This document shows, one piece after another, positions 7,714 through 17,271 of a stretch of DNA of 33,798 nt; the stretch's first letter is position 1, and the number at the start of each line of letters is the position of its first letter. Position numbers and translations under genes: made by a program. The DNA comes from Candidatus Methanophagales archaeon (GTDB taxonomy: Archaea; Halobacteriota; Syntropharchaeia; Alkanophagales; Methanospirareceae): assembly GCA_014859735.1 (NCBI GenBank), contig JACUTR010000007.1, positions 1 through 33,798 on the forward strand, in the 5' to 3' direction. The notes beneath the pieces are model-generated. The model did not search any database. It was not told the DNA's origin and saw only the letters and a list, made by a program, of their open reading frames with translations.

Positions 7714-8385
7714 TCATCCTCTTCTCTTTTTAAAAGAGTCTAAAAAATCCGCCACTCGGTCGGTCAACCCCGAGGTATGAGCCTCACTCGCAATCATGAG
7801 CACCACTTGAAATGCAAGGTTCATCTCATCATCACTTCCTTTTATCCAGATACGACCATTCTTTGCGATAAATATAAAGCAATTGCATTTCTCCTTGAGC
7901 ATCTTTATCATCGAACCGCTCCTCCCTATGACGCGTGGCACCTTGGTATGGGATATTTCTATCAATCTCCCCCGGCCTCCTATCTTGAATTCGTCCTTCA
8001 GTGTGAGATCTACTCGCATCATTGCATCCACATTCAGTACCTTCGCCACAATCAAATCGCCTAAATCAAGATATCTATTCATGCTGCCAAATTCTATTCT
8101 CCGCTCCTCACCCTTTGTAAGTTCTGACGTGTGTAATCGGGCTTCGTACGGAGAAGCGATATCAACAATCCAATAAGGAAACGAGATTTCAACTATTTTA
8201 CCGATCACGATGTCTCCCTTCAATGGCACATACTTCCCTGCAAGCCCTACCACTTTGATCTCCTCTTTATCATCCATTATACCATATTTCATCGCGTAAA
8301 CCTTGCCATCATCAACGTACGTCCCCTCTCCTGCACGATTCGCCTCTTCGGAAAGAAAATCACCGGGCACCACAACTTTATACAT
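7714..8385 (-). CDS. rrp4: Exosome RNA-binding cap subunit Rrp4
   Basis: Trimeric cap protein that guides RNA into the exosome ring. It has an N-terminal domain (VVPGDFLSE...GEGTYVDDGKVYA), a central S1 domain (GDIVIGKIVEISFPYWIVDI...LHTSE), and a C-terminal KH domain with the GxxG loop VPRVIGRSGSMIKMLK. Length 223 is typical. It sits between SBDS and rrp41 with 8-11 nt spacing. Confidence 0.96.
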   Translation of the reverse strand: MYKVVVPGDFLSEEANRAGEGTYVDDGKVYAMKYGIMDDKEEIKVVGLAGKYVPLKGDIVIGKIVEISFPYWIVDIASPYEARLHTSELTKGEERRIEFGSMNRYLDLGDLIVAKVLNVDAMMRVDLTLKDEFKIGGRGRLIEISHTKVPRVIGRSGSMIKMLKEKCNCFIFIAKNGRIWIKGSDDEMNLAFQVVLMIASEAHTSGLTDRVADFLDSFKKRRG

Positions 8386-8396
8386 GGTATCTCACT

Positions 8397-9089
8397 TCAC
8401 CTCACCACCTTCGTTTGAGCCTCTCCCTTTGTTATGCGGTTCAAAAAAGAGAAGAGCTCATCTCTCATCCCCGCCGGTACTTTCACCACCGCTATGAATG
8501 AGCCATCTCCTTGCCACTCCTCCTTCACCAGCTCGAAATTCCTCTTGAGCTCATATACCCGCCCCGTATACGCCGCCGGGATTTTTATCGCTATCGCTAT
8601 CTCCACTATCTTTATCGGAATTATCGCCCGTATCGCCTTCACCGTCTCATTTACCAACTCGTCAACACTCTTAAACGGATCAATGTGTACCTTAGCCTCA
8701 TTCATCGCAATCTCTATTCGTGTCGGTGGATGAGGAGTATTTGTCTGAGGGTTGATAGAGATGCGCGCAATCCGGTCTACCACCATCATCTTCTTCTCCT
8801 CGACTTTTCTCCTCCTCTGCTCTGCGGTAAGCTGCAACTCCCCTTCTTTTACTATCACCCTTGCTATTTCCCCGACCTCGGTGGTAGAGAAAACCGCCAT
8901 CAAATCCTCTTCCGTTGCTTTTTCGCCTTTTGAGGCATCTACAAATATCTCATCCACTGCTAATACCTCTTCTATCTCCTCTTGAGCACCACTTCTGATG
9001 AGGTACGCCTCCTCAGGATCTACGAGAATTTCAAAAATCCGCTTACCGTGCTTATACCGTGCGACTACTGCTTTGTCCAAACTTACCAT
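8397..9089 (-). CDS. Ribosome maturation protein SBDS/Sdo1
   Basis: Ortholog of human SBDS; in eukaryotes it helps release the anti-association factor eIF6 from the large subunit. The first domain reads VARYKHGKRIFEILVDPEEA, with IFVDASKGEKATEEDL. The central domain has the signature LTAEQRRRKVEEK and INPQTNTPHPPTRIEIAMNEAKVHIDP. An ACP-like C-terminal domain ends with GSFIAVVKVPAGMRDELFSFLN. 230 residues is typical. Its place between psmA and rrp4 is the conserved archaeal arrangement. Confidence 0.96.
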   Translation of the reverse strand: MVSLDKAVVARYKHGKRIFEILVDPEEAYLIRSGAQEEIEEVLAVDEIFVDASKGEKATEEDLMAVFSTTEVGEIARVIVKEGELQLTAEQRRRKVEEKKMMVVDRIARISINPQTNTPHPPTRIEIAMNEAKVHIDPFKSVDELVNETVKAIRAIIPIKIVEIAIAIKIPAAYTGRVYELKRNFELVKEEWQGDGSFIAVVKVPAGMRDELFSFLNRITKGEAQTKVVR

Positions 9090-9097
9090 TTTCTTAT

Positions 9098-9844
9098 CTA
9101 TCCTTCGCTCTCGCTCTCAGCCTTCTCCATCACTTTCTTTATATAGGGCTCCAGCTCCTCAGCCTTTAATATCCTGAACCGCTTCTTTTCCACTTCCGCA
9201 AGACCTGCATCCACCGTTGTTATGTCAAGCTTCCCTTCTGTTACTTTGTGCAATGCTTCCAGTGCAAGCACGATGGCATCCTCAAGCACGATATCCTCCT
9301 GATACCGCTGCTCGAGTAGCTCGGTTACCACGCTCCTTCCAGAACCTATCGCCGTTGCCTTATATTCAAGTAATGCACCGCTTGGATCGGTCTCAAAGAG
9401 ATAATTATTACCATTATACACGCCTCCAATCAACAAGGCAGTGCCAAAAGGTCTAAGTCCACCAAGTTGTGTGTATGCTTGCTTAAAATCACAGATCTTC
9501 TTCGCTAATGTCTCCACATCTATTGGCTCGTCATATACAATTTTATTTATTTGCGCCTCTATCCTGCCCCGGTCGATCAGTATCCGGGCATCTGCGACCA
9601 GCCCTGAAGTTGCTGCACCTATATGATCGTCTATTTGAAAAATCTTTTCCACAGAACCACCCTCCAAGAGCCGGGAGGTCAACCTCTTGTCCACCAACAG
9701 CGCAACGCCATTCCGTGCTTTGATTCCCACGGCGGTCGTTCCCCTTTTTACCGCTTCTCTTGCATATTCTACCTGAAACAATCTTCCATCAGGGCTGAAA
9801 ACCGTGATTGCCCTATCATAACCCATTTGTGGCATCATGTGCAT
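9098..9844 (-). CDS. psmA: Proteasome alpha subunit
   Basis: Forms the outer rings of the 20S proteasome and gates substrate entry. The start MHMMPQMGYDRAITVFSPDG, with the N-terminal gate and GRLFQVEYAREAVKRG signature, is diagnostic. Further on are LLVDKR, KIFQID, GLVADAR and GLRPFGTALLIGG. Length 248 is usual. GGTGA about four bases before the ATG serves as ribosome binding site. The start is only 36 nt past the tRNA-Ala gene on the same strand, so it is probably transcribed through the tRNA. No beta subunit is present in the window. Confidence 0.97.
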   Translation of the reverse strand: MHMMPQMGYDRAITVFSPDGRLFQVEYAREAVKRGTTAVGIKARNGVALLVDKRLTSRLLEGGSVEKIFQIDDHIGAATSGLVADARILIDRGRIEAQINKIVYDEPIDVETLAKKICDFKQAYTQLGGLRPFGTALLIGGVYNGNNYLFETDPSGALLEYKATAIGSGRSVVTELLEQRYQEDIVLEDAIVLALEALHKVTEGKLDITTVDAGLAEVEKKRFRILKAEELEPYIKKVMEKAESESEG

Positions 9845-9880
9845 TCACATCACCTAGTTCTTTCTTTCTCCTCCTTCCCA

Positions 9881-9952
9881 TGGACTCGACGGGATTTGAA
9901 CCCGTGGCTTCCTCCTCGCGAAGGAGGCACTCTTCCACTGAGCTACGAGCCC
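9881..9952 (-). tRNA. tRNA-Ala (anticodon CGC)
   Basis: The 72-nt sequence folds into a full cloverleaf. The 7-bp acceptor has the G3-U70 wobble pair that marks alanine tRNAs; the other elements are a D arm (GCTC/GAGT), an anticodon stem CCTCC/GGAGG with loop TTCGCGA, a 5-nt variable loop and a T arm ACGGG/CCCGT. Anticodon CGC reads GCG. The discriminator is A and the CCA end is not encoded. No intron. It lies directly upstream of psmA on the same strand. Confidence 0.97.
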
Positions 9953-9990
9953 CGTCTTCCTCGCTCCACACTAATTAATAACAAGAGAGT

Positions 9991-9999
9991 AATAAATAA
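9991..9999 (-). promoter_or_regulatory. TATA box for tRNA-Ala and probably the psmA operon
   Basis: The minus strand reads TTATTTATT about 40 nt ahead of the tRNA 5' end, placing transcription start near 9968. The 36-nt gap between tRNA and psmA leaves little room for another promoter. Confidence 0.5.
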
Positions 10000-10036
10000 G
10001 TAGTTACTTTTGCAGGCGTAAGGAGCTTGAGTATCA

Positions 10037-10726
10037 ATGGAACTCATATCGTCACCTTTTCTCCTTGGTGCATCTCTTGTAGGAATGGGATTTCTGATAG
10101 GGCTGAGCGGAGCGTCGATACCCGGGCCTATGCTTGCTTACGTCATTTCCGATACCCTGAAGAAAGGAGCTTTAGCAGGACCTCTTACTGTACTTGGGCA
10201 CATCTCCGTTGAATTTTTACTCATCATCGCACTTGTTCTGGGACTTGGCTTGACAAGCCTTTTCTTTCAGTTCAAATCGCTGATCTATGTAATAGGCGGT
10301 ATTGCTCTCATGTTAATGTCTTTATTGGTTATTAAAGAGGTGGGAAGGGTGAAATCAAGGTCACCCACGGAGGAACTCAATGAGGAAATGAGCATGCGAG
10401 GCGCGAAGTATGCGTATAACAGTTCAATTTTTGGCGGTGTTCTCTTCACTGCTTTTAATCCCTCTTTTATTCCCTGGTGGGTGACATTGGGATATCCGCT
10501 CCTGTTACAGGGATTTGAATGGCTCGCGCTGACCGGACTAGTTTTAGTTACCGTGGGGCATTTCCTTTCCGATTTAGCCTGGTATTCTTTTATCTCCTAC
10601 TCCTTCTCACGAGGGAAGAATCTCTTCGTTGGCAAGCGGTATGAAGTAATGATGCTCCTCTTAGCACTCTTTGTCATCGCTTTCGGAACCTTCTTCTTTA
10701 TTAACGGTATCACGGGATTTTTTTGA
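10037..10726 (+). CDS. LysE-family amino-acid exporter/translocator
   Basis: Membrane protein of about six helices (approximately 10-30, 45-70, 78-100, 130-155, 162-185, 205-228). The first-helix pattern GLSGASIPGPMLAYVISDTLKKGALAGP and the FGGVLFTAFNPSFIPWWV segment fit the LysE/RhtB superfamily, which exports amino acids or related metabolites. 229 residues is a little longer than the bacterial average; the loop at about 105-130 is polar. GGAG lies about 11 nt before the ATG. Substrate cannot be read from sequence. The neighbouring adenine deaminase starts 32 nt later. Confidence 0.85.
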   Translation: MELISSPFLLGASLVGMGFLIGLSGASIPGPMLAYVISDTLKKGALAGPLTVLGHISVEFLLIIALVLGLGLTSLFFQFKSLIYVIGGIALMLMSLLVIKEVGRVKSRSPTEELNEEMSMRGAKYAYNSSIFGGVLFTAFNPSFIPWWVTLGYPLLLQGFEWLALTGLVLVTVGHFLSDLAWYSFISYSFSRGKNLFVGKRYEVMMLLLALFVIAFGTFFFINGITGFF

Positions 10727-10758
10727 ATAGAAATTACCCTTGACTTACTTACCGCAAC

Positions 10759-12465
10759 ATGAGAGCAAAAGACTTAGTTGACATCGCGTTAGGCAAAGAG
10801 AAAGCGGATGTGGTGCTGACAAATACAAATCTCGTGAATGTGTGCAGTGGCGAGCTCTACGAAACCGATATTGCGATTGCTCGTGGTTTTATCGTGGGAT
10901 TAGGGAGATACAAAGGGAGAGAAGAGGTAGACGCCCAGAATACCTATGCCGTTCCCGGGTTAGTGGACGGGCATACGCACATAGAAATGAGCATGCTCTC
11001 GGTGGCCGAGTTTGCAACGGCGGTAGTGCCTCGTGGGACGACTGCGGTGGTCGAGGACCCACATGAGATAGCCAATGTCCTGGGTGTCGAAGGAATACGC
11101 GCGATTTTAGCTGAAGCCAAGACAACACCGCTCAAAGTATTTTGCATGGCTCCTTCCTGCGTTCCTTCTACCGACCCTGCACGTGGACTCGAGACCTCTG
11201 GTGCGAAGATCGGGCATGAAGCGCTCAAGGAACTGCTGCAGCTGGAAGGTGTCATAGGCTTAGCAGAAGTCATGAATTTCAGTGGTGTTATAACAAAAGA
11301 GGATGCGGTATGGAAGAAAATAGAGGTTGCAAAGGAGTTCAAATCAACAATCGATGGACATGCTCCTTTACTCAGTGGGAACGAGCTCAACGCTTATGTC
11401 TTAAGTGGTGTAGGCTCAGACCACGAGAGTGTCTCGTCTGAGGAAGCGCGGGAGAAGCTCCGAGTGGGTATGCGCGTGATGGTGCGGGAAGGTTCTGCGG
11501 CAAAGAACTTGAAAGCTCTCGCTCCTTTGTTGAAATCGGTGGATACACGGAACTGCATGCTCGTTACCGATGGCGACCGAACGCTGCGTGATTTAAAGGA
11601 AGAGGGGTATTTAGACCACGTTGTGAGGAGAGCCATTGAGGAGGGCATAGACCCGGTAAGAGCAGTGCAGATGTGCACCATAAATCCCGCACGATGGTTC
11701 AAACTCGACGATTATATAGGCAGCATCTCACCCGGTAAATGTGCGGACATCGTGCTGTTAAAAAACTTAGAGAAATTCGAGGTTGAGACCGTAGTAGTGA
11801 ATGGAAAGACTGATTTTGCCCCACCCGGTGAATATACCTATACCTATCCACACTACGGGGAAAGTGTACGAATAAAGCGAGTAAACCCTGCTGATTTTGA
11901 GATTGAACTGGAACGAGCGAGAAAAGCGAGAATAATCGGGTTAATAGAGGGTGAACTCCTGACTGAGGAGATTGTAGAGGAGATAAGTGGTATAGACACC
12001 ACTCGTGATATACTAACGATTGGCGTGGTCGAACGGCATCAGTACTCTGGTAATATCGGCGTGGGCTTCGTTAAAGGATTTTGCTTGAAAACAGGTGCTG
12101 TCGCTTCATCTATTGCTCATGACTCACATAATATCATTGTTATCGGCACAAACGAAGAGGATATGGCTCTCGCGTGTAACCGGTTACAAGAGATCGGTGG
12201 CGGGATCGTGCTCTGCACTGGAAGTGAAGTGATGAGCGAGTTGGCATTGCCCATCGCAGGACTCATGAGCGATAAAGCGCTGGATTATGTCGCACACAAA
12301 CAGAGAGAACTGGAAGAGAGCATATCAGAGCTGGGCTGTAAACTGAAAGCGCCTTTTATTACGCTGTCGTTCCTCGCGTTACCCGTGATACCGAAGCTGA
12401 AGATAACGGATAAAGGGCTGGTCGATGTGGAGAAACGGGAAATAGTAAGTACTTTTTGTGATTAA
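10759..12465 (+). CDS. ade: Adenine deaminase (amidohydrolase superfamily)
   Basis: Converts adenine to hypoxanthine and ammonia for purine salvage. Metal-binding motifs are DGHTHIEMSML, EDPHEIANVLG, the GLAEVMN segment, IDGHAPLLSGNELNAYVLSGVGSDHES and LVTDGDRTLRDL. The C-terminal adenine-deaminase domain shows SIAHDSHNIIVIGTNEEDM and ALPIAGLMSD. 568 residues is the family norm. The ATG is preferred. It may be co-transcribed with the LysE-like gene. Confidence 0.96.
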   Translation: MRAKDLVDIALGKEKADVVLTNTNLVNVCSGELYETDIAIARGFIVGLGRYKGREEVDAQNTYAVPGLVDGHTHIEMSMLSVAEFATAVVPRGTTAVVEDPHEIANVLGVEGIRAILAEAKTTPLKVFCMAPSCVPSTDPARGLETSGAKIGHEALKELLQLEGVIGLAEVMNFSGVITKEDAVWKKIEVAKEFKSTIDGHAPLLSGNELNAYVLSGVGSDHESVSSEEAREKLRVGMRVMVREGSAAKNLKALAPLLKSVDTRNCMLVTDGDRTLRDLKEEGYLDHVVRRAIEEGIDPVRAVQMCTINPARWFKLDDYIGSISPGKCADIVLLKNLEKFEVETVVVNGKTDFAPPGEYTYTYPHYGESVRIKRVNPADFEIELERARKARIIGLIEGELLTEEIVEEISGIDTTRDILTIGVVERHQYSGNIGVGFVKGFCLKTGAVASSIAHDSHNIIVIGTNEEDMALACNRLQEIGGGIVLCTGSEVMSELALPIAGLMSDKALDYVAHKQRELEESISELGCKLKAPFITLSFLALPVIPKLKITDKGLVDVEKREIVSTFCD

Positions 12466-12563
12466 AATTGTACAACACCTAACCCTCGGAGTGCACGGTG
12501 TAGATCTTTTGTTCACTTGAATAATTTAGCTTCAGAGTCACATGATGCATTCATTATAAGAAA

Positions 12564-13001
12564 TCAGAACACAAACGCTCGGATAATCTCTTTTAACTCC
12601 TCGAGATCGTTATATGCCCTGCATACCACGCCTGTTTTGCCGCGAATGTACGCTGACATAACGTCTTCATATTCCCTTTTATATACGCCTAATACGGGAA
12701 TGCCGAGAGTGACCGCATCGGCAATCTCTGCGCCGACACCGAGGCTCGGATTGGTTATTTCTGCTATGACAAGGTCCGCCTCTTTCAGCCATCGGTAATC
12801 CCGATCGTGAATCTCCTTATCGGTGAGTTGCGACTCGTTCTCCATAAAGTTTTCGCTGGTTTGATGCCTGCTGATCACTTCCATCCCCAACGCTTCGATT
12901 ATGTCTGGAATCTTCCGTAATTCTTCCTGAGCGACTCTCCCATACCCGCCTCGCATCGAGCACGAGAAGAAAACTCGTTTTGGTCTGTTCATAACAAGCA
13001 T
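12564..13001 (-). CDS. Nucleoside 2-deoxyribosyltransferase-fold protein, DNPH1/RCL-like
   Basis: Rossmann-like protein of the nucleoside 2-deoxyribosyltransferase superfamily. The N-terminal substrate loop FFSCSMRGGYGR and the segment NPSLGVGAEIADAVTLGIPVLGVY, with candidate nucleophile E92, resemble DNPH1 (RCL). DNPH1 cleaves the N-glycosidic bond of deoxynucleoside 5'-monophosphates. A nucleotide-pool sanitising role would fit but is inferred. The ATG at 12992 (MNRPKRV) is an alternative start. It is transcribed divergently from the U32 gene. Confidence 0.75.
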   Translation of the reverse strand: MLVMNRPKRVFFSCSMRGGYGRVAQEELRKIPDIIEALGMEVISRHQTSENFMENESQLTDKEIHDRDYRWLKEADLVIAEITNPSLGVGAEIADAVTLGIPVLGVYKREYEDVMSAYIRGKTGVVCRAYNDLEELKEIIRAFVF

Positions 13002-13119
13002 AAGATATGCCCTCCCGAATCTAAAATTGCTGCTTTTTCCCTTTTTCCATTCTCTCTCTTATACCGTCCTACATACCTTATTCATACTAATTAATCAATC
13101 ACCAGAAAACTGGAGCCGC

Positions 13120-15054
13120 ATGGCAACCAAAGTGGAGATTCTCTCACCCGTTGGAGGTCCTCAGTCGCTCAGACCGGCAGTTGAAAATGGCGCGGATGCC
13201 GTTTATTTTGGCGTGGGCACGTTCAACGCTCGAAGGCGCGCCGAGAATTTCACCCTGATGGAGCTGCGAGAGGCGGTCGAATACGCCCATGATAACGGCG
13301 TAAAGGTTTACAATACCTTCAATATCCTGATAAAAAATCACGAGCTCCCTGAGTTCTTCGATAGCATATCAGATGCGTATGCCAGCGGTATAGACGGAAT
13401 AATGATTCAGCACGTCTCGTTTGCTCGGCTCCTTAACGATACATTCCCCGATCTCAGAATCCATATATCCACGCAGGCTGCGGTAACAAATACGTACTAT
13501 GCCGACTTACTTTCCGGTGTGGACCGGGTCACCCTTCCCCGGGAGTTCTCGCTCGATCAGGTACGTGAGTTCATCGAAAAGGTAGGGACACGGCTGGAGA
13601 CCGAGGTATTTGTTCACGGTGCGCTCTGCTTCAGCTCCAGTGGCCAGTGCCTCTTCTCCAGTTTCCTGGGTGGACGAAGTGGCAATCGCGGGTTATGCGC
13701 ACAGCCATGCAGGAAAAAATACAACGGGAGTTACCTGTTGAGTACCAGGGACTTATGCCTTGTTCATAGAATTCCTGAACTGATAATCGCAGGTATAGCA
13801 TCGCTCAAAATAGAGGGCAGGCTCAGGAGCCCACAGTATACCGCGCTCGCTACAAGGGTTTACCGACTCGCTGTGGATTCATATCATGCCGGGCATTTCA
13901 GGCTGCCGGAAAACGAACTCAAAGAGCTCGCACTTGAATTCAACCGTGAATTTACCGAGGGGCATCTGTTTGAGGAGAGTGAAATTATAGCACCTGAAAG
14001 CCCGAAAAACCGTGGCCTCTTTCTCGGCGTGGTTGGAGCGGATACAACGCTCACACTGCACGAACCCCTATCGGTTGGCGATGGGATCGGCATCTGGACC
14101 AGGGACGGGATTGATGGTGCAGTCATAAAGAAGATCGAAAAAGACGGGAATGCGGTCTCTTCGGCACACGCTGGGGAAACCGTAAAGCTCTTCATCCGTG
14201 CAACCGAGGGTGATCGGATCTACAAAACATCCTCGAGAAAGAGAACGCGCTATGCGCCCGTAAACCCAAAACCAAAGATCGAGACACCCATGAGAGCAAA
14301 GCTCCAGGTACCAATTCCGAAGATCGAAGCGGCCGAATCAGACGGTATGGAGATTCTGGTAAAGGTGTACTCCAAAGAGGATGCAGAAGGCGCGTTGAAA
14401 GCAGGTGCAACGACTGTTTTCTATTCTGTCTTCGCACACGATTTCCCCGAAAGCCAGGTAGCACCCTACATCCCGCGGATGCTCTCTGATTCCGACGCGG
14501 CGAACGCGATAAGTAAGGTACATGAAGATGATTCGGGTGCTATCCTCCTCGGAGACCTCGGGCTGATCACTCACCTATCAAAACCAGGATCACGAAGGGT
14601 CTATCTCGACTATTCCGCGAACATCTTCAACGACATAGACCGGGCGTTTATAAAACGATATGGCGCTGTTCCGGTAGTATCACCCGAACTCAATCGAGCC
14701 GAACTTTCCGCATTTAAAAACAAGAAATTCGCCGTGCTCGTTCACGGCAGACCGGTCCTCATGAACACCACCTATCAACTGAAAGAAGGGTCGTTGAAGG
14801 ACGAAAGGGGGTTTGTTTTCCCGGTACGAGAGGAATTCAAGTACACCCAGATACTCAACAGCGTACCCATCGGTCTCTTCAACGAGCTATCAAAACTCTG
14901 CGACGCAGGCATAACCAAATTCTTCTTTGACCTTACAGATGGCGATGCGGAAAAGATAATCCGCCTGTACAAGGACATCCTTAATGGTAGACCAGTTAAG
15001 AAGTCACTGCGACGAAAGCACACGCGGGGCCATTTCAACCGTGGTGTTGAATAA
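13120..15054 (+). CDS. U32-family protein (RlhA/TrhP-like)
   Basis: Begins VEILSPVGGPQSLRPAVENGADAVYFG, the TIM-barrel start of the peptidase U32 family. The U32 signature EVFVHGALCFSSSGQCLFSS is complete, followed by NRGLCAQPCRKKY. These four cysteines match the Fe-S ligands of bacterial members that hydroxylate 23S rRNA (RlhA) or tRNA uridine 34 (TrhP). A role in prephenate-dependent RNA modification is therefore more likely than proteolysis, but the archaeal target is unknown. A longer frame opens at TTG 13027; the ATG at 13120 has GGAG five bases ahead and starts at the conserved fold, giving 644 residues. A second half after about 340 holds further alpha/beta sequence. Confidence 0.88.
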   Translation: MATKVEILSPVGGPQSLRPAVENGADAVYFGVGTFNARRRAENFTLMELREAVEYAHDNGVKVYNTFNILIKNHELPEFFDSISDAYASGIDGIMIQHVSFARLLNDTFPDLRIHISTQAAVTNTYYADLLSGVDRVTLPREFSLDQVREFIEKVGTRLETEVFVHGALCFSSSGQCLFSSFLGGRSGNRGLCAQPCRKKYNGSYLLSTRDLCLVHRIPELIIAGIASLKIEGRLRSPQYTALATRVYRLAVDSYHAGHFRLPENELKELALEFNREFTEGHLFEESEIIAPESPKNRGLFLGVVGADTTLTLHEPLSVGDGIGIWTRDGIDGAVIKKIEKDGNAVSSAHAGETVKLFIRATEGDRIYKTSSRKRTRYAPVNPKPKIETPMRAKLQVPIPKIEAAESDGMEILVKVYSKEDAEGALKAGATTVFYSVFAHDFPESQVAPYIPRMLSDSDAANAISKVHEDDSGAILLGDLGLITHLSKPGSRRVYLDYSANIFNDIDRAFIKRYGAVPVVSPELNRAELSAFKNKKFAVLVHGRPVLMNTTYQLKEGSLKDERGFVFPVREEFKYTQILNSVPIGLFNELSKLCDAGITKFFFDLTDGDAEKIIRLYKDILNGRPVKKSLRRKHTRGHFNRGVE

Positions 15055-15078
15055 AAAGAGAGGAGATGAGTGAAAAAT

Positions 15079-17256
15079 TCACTCTTTAGCCAGCTCTACT
15101 TCTCTTCTCTCAGCTTCGCCCTCTCCTGTTGCTGGTGCGGCTGCTTCAGCACCCCCGATCTCAACAAACTCAACCGGGACTGTCCGCTGCAACAATGCCT
15201 CTATCTGCGCATATACCTGTCTATCGCGGAAATGCTTCATTGTCGCTGCTCCGGAAGGACAAATCGCGTTACAACCACCGCACCCCTTGCACATAGCTTC
15301 GTTAACCGTCATCACTCTCCTTATCTCGTCAAGCGTGAGTGCACCATACGGACATATCTCGGCACAACTTCCGCATCCTATGCAAATCTCCTCGTTTATT
15401 TGTGATATTGCCGGCTCAATCCCCGCCCTACCCTGGACTAAATAAACCAGCGATCCCGATGCCGCTGCTTTTCCCTGTGCTATACTATCCGGGATATCCT
15501 TGGGACTCGCTGCACACCCTGCAATGAAGACGCCATCGGTTGCCGTATCAACCGGTCTCAGCTTCGGGTGCGCCTCTAATAAGAATGAGTCCGGAGATTG
15601 GGACAGTTTGAGCATACTTACGATGTCCCACACACCCTCATTCGGTTGCATTCCAACACCGAGAACCACAAGGTCTGCTTCGAGTTCATACGGCTCGCCG
15701 AGTAATGTATCTTCTGCTCGTACCACTACCCTGTCACTGCCCGGTTTCTGGTATATTTCAGCCGGAAGTCCTCGTCGATAGCTGACACCCTCTGATTTGA
15801 TATTCCCATAAAATTCCTCATCCCCTTTTCCAAATGCCCGTACATCTTGATAGCAGATCGTTACCTTCGCATCCGGCAGTTTCTCCTTTACCCTATGCGC
15901 CTGTTTTGCTAGATACATGCAGCAGACACGGGAGCAATATTCATGCCCCGTTTGCTTATTCCTCGAGCCAACACAGGAGATGAAAACCACATCCGTGGGC
16001 TCTTTGCCGTTTATTTCTATCTTACCACCCGTAGGACCGCTCGCTGCGGACAACCGTTCAAACTGTAATCCGGTAATAACATTTGGATACACGCCGTACT
16101 TGTATTCCGGCGACGTGCTCGGGTCAATGATGTCATACCCGGTCGCCACGATAATCGTTCCCACGTCTAAATCTTCTTTCACTTCCGTCATTCCGAAGTC
16201 TATAGCATCATATTCGCACGCGGCCATGCACGGTGGAACTGCTTTTCCTTCCTTAATCGTTTCAAGCGTTGCATCCCCACAGTTCCCCTCTTTGAAGAGC
16301 AAACAATTTTTGGGGTCAACGGTATAAAGGGGAGGAACGGCATTCGGGAACGGTAAGTAGATGGCCGTTCGGTTACTCAGCCACTCGTCAAACTCGCTTG
16401 GTATATCCTTCACCGGGCATGCCACTTCACATGCGCCACAGCCGGTGCACTTCTCATTCACATAACGCGGCTTACGCTTCACCGTTGCTTTGTAATTACC
16501 CACATAACCTTCGATATTTTCTACCTCGGAATACGTCATCAGATCGATGTTCGGATGTGCTCCGACATCTATCATCCGTGGTGTTAAAATCGAAGCCACG
16601 TTATCGAGGGTGGGATAAATTCTATCAAGTTGCGCGGCATGCCCTCCAATAGACGGTTTCTTCTCCACAAGATGCACCTTGTAGCCTGCATCCGCTATAG
16701 CCAATGCAGCATAGAGCCCGGTTACTCCACCACCTATTACTAACGTTTCAGGGACGACATCAACCTTCTTCTCCTCGATTAATTCTAATAATGCTGACCT
16801 TGCAACCGCACTTCTCAGCAGATCCTTCGCCTTCTGCGTCGCTTCTTTCTTGAAATCCCCGTGTGGCCAACTACAATGTTCGCGGATATTCGCCATCTCG
16901 AAGAAGAACGGATTAAGCCCTTCGCTGGCAATCGTTTTTCTGAATGTCGGCTCGTGCATCCGCGGCGAACAAGCAGCTACTATCACCCGGTTAACTCTAC
17001 CTGCTTTAATGTCCTCTTTTATGAGATTTTGCCCGGGGTCTGAACAGGTAAATATATAGTGTTGTGCAAGGGCCACGTTTGGCAACGTCGCGGCATACTT
17101 CACCAAATCCGGTACATCTAGCACCATCTTGATGTTTATCCCACAATGGCATATGTAAACGCCAATCCGTGGTGCGTCCTTCGGTGCGTTCGCAGCTACA
17201 CCCTCAACAGATCCCGTCATCGGGACTTTTGTATAATCATATTCTTCCTCTGCCAT
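15079..17256 (-). CDS. hdrA: Heterodisulfide reductase subunit A, long form with N-terminal cluster domain
   Basis: Flavin/Fe-S subunit that handles electron bifurcation or confurcation in cytoplasmic Hdr complexes. The N-terminal domain (1-150) has C36, C38, C71, C96 and C128. A thioredoxin-reductase-like FAD domain begins LVIGGGVTGLYAA (172-184). The inserted ferredoxin has CTGCGACEVACP and a widely spaced second cluster set. YCSRVCCMYLAK follows, and two C-terminal 4Fe-4S motifs are present (CIGCGSCAEICP, CKGCGGCNAICP). The usual TLDCSAC site reads TLDNVAS (N219, S222), so both cysteines are lost. An acidic tail extends it to 725. The ribosome binding site AAGGAGGT overlaps the stop of the short hdrA upstream. 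No hdrB or hdrC is nearby. Confidence 0.95.
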   Translation of the reverse strand: MAEEEYDYTKVPMTGSVEGVAANAPKDAPRIGVYICHCGINIKMVLDVPDLVKYAATLPNVALAQHYIFTCSDPGQNLIKEDIKAGRVNRVIVAACSPRMHEPTFRKTIASEGLNPFFFEMANIREHCSWPHGDFKKEATQKAKDLLRSAVARSALLELIEEKKVDVVPETLVIGGGVTGLYAALAIADAGYKVHLVEKKPSIGGHAAQLDRIYPTLDNVASILTPRMIDVGAHPNIDLMTYSEVENIEGYVGNYKATVKRKPRYVNEKCTGCGACEVACPVKDIPSEFDEWLSNRTAIYLPFPNAVPPLYTVDPKNCLLFKEGNCGDATLETIKEGKAVPPCMAACEYDAIDFGMTEVKEDLDVGTIIVATGYDIIDPSTSPEYKYGVYPNVITGLQFERLSAASGPTGGKIEINGKEPTDVVFISCVGSRNKQTGHEYCSRVCCMYLAKQAHRVKEKLPDAKVTICYQDVRAFGKGDEEFYGNIKSEGVSYRRGLPAEIYQKPGSDRVVVRAEDTLLGEPYELEADLVVLGVGMQPNEGVWDIVSMLKLSQSPDSFLLEAHPKLRPVDTATDGVFIAGCAASPKDIPDSIAQGKAAASGSLVYLVQGRAGIEPAISQINEEICIGCGSCAEICPYGALTLDEIRRVMTVNEAMCKGCGGCNAICPSGAATMKHFRDRQVYAQIEALLQRTVPVEFVEIGGAEAAAPATGEGEAERREVELAKE

Positions 17257-17271
17257 CTTCTCTTTACCTCC

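Noticed and set aside
13027-13119. Longer N-terminus for the U32 protein
   Set aside because: TTG start, hydrophobic low-quality extension, and a good ribosome binding site exists before ATG 13120.
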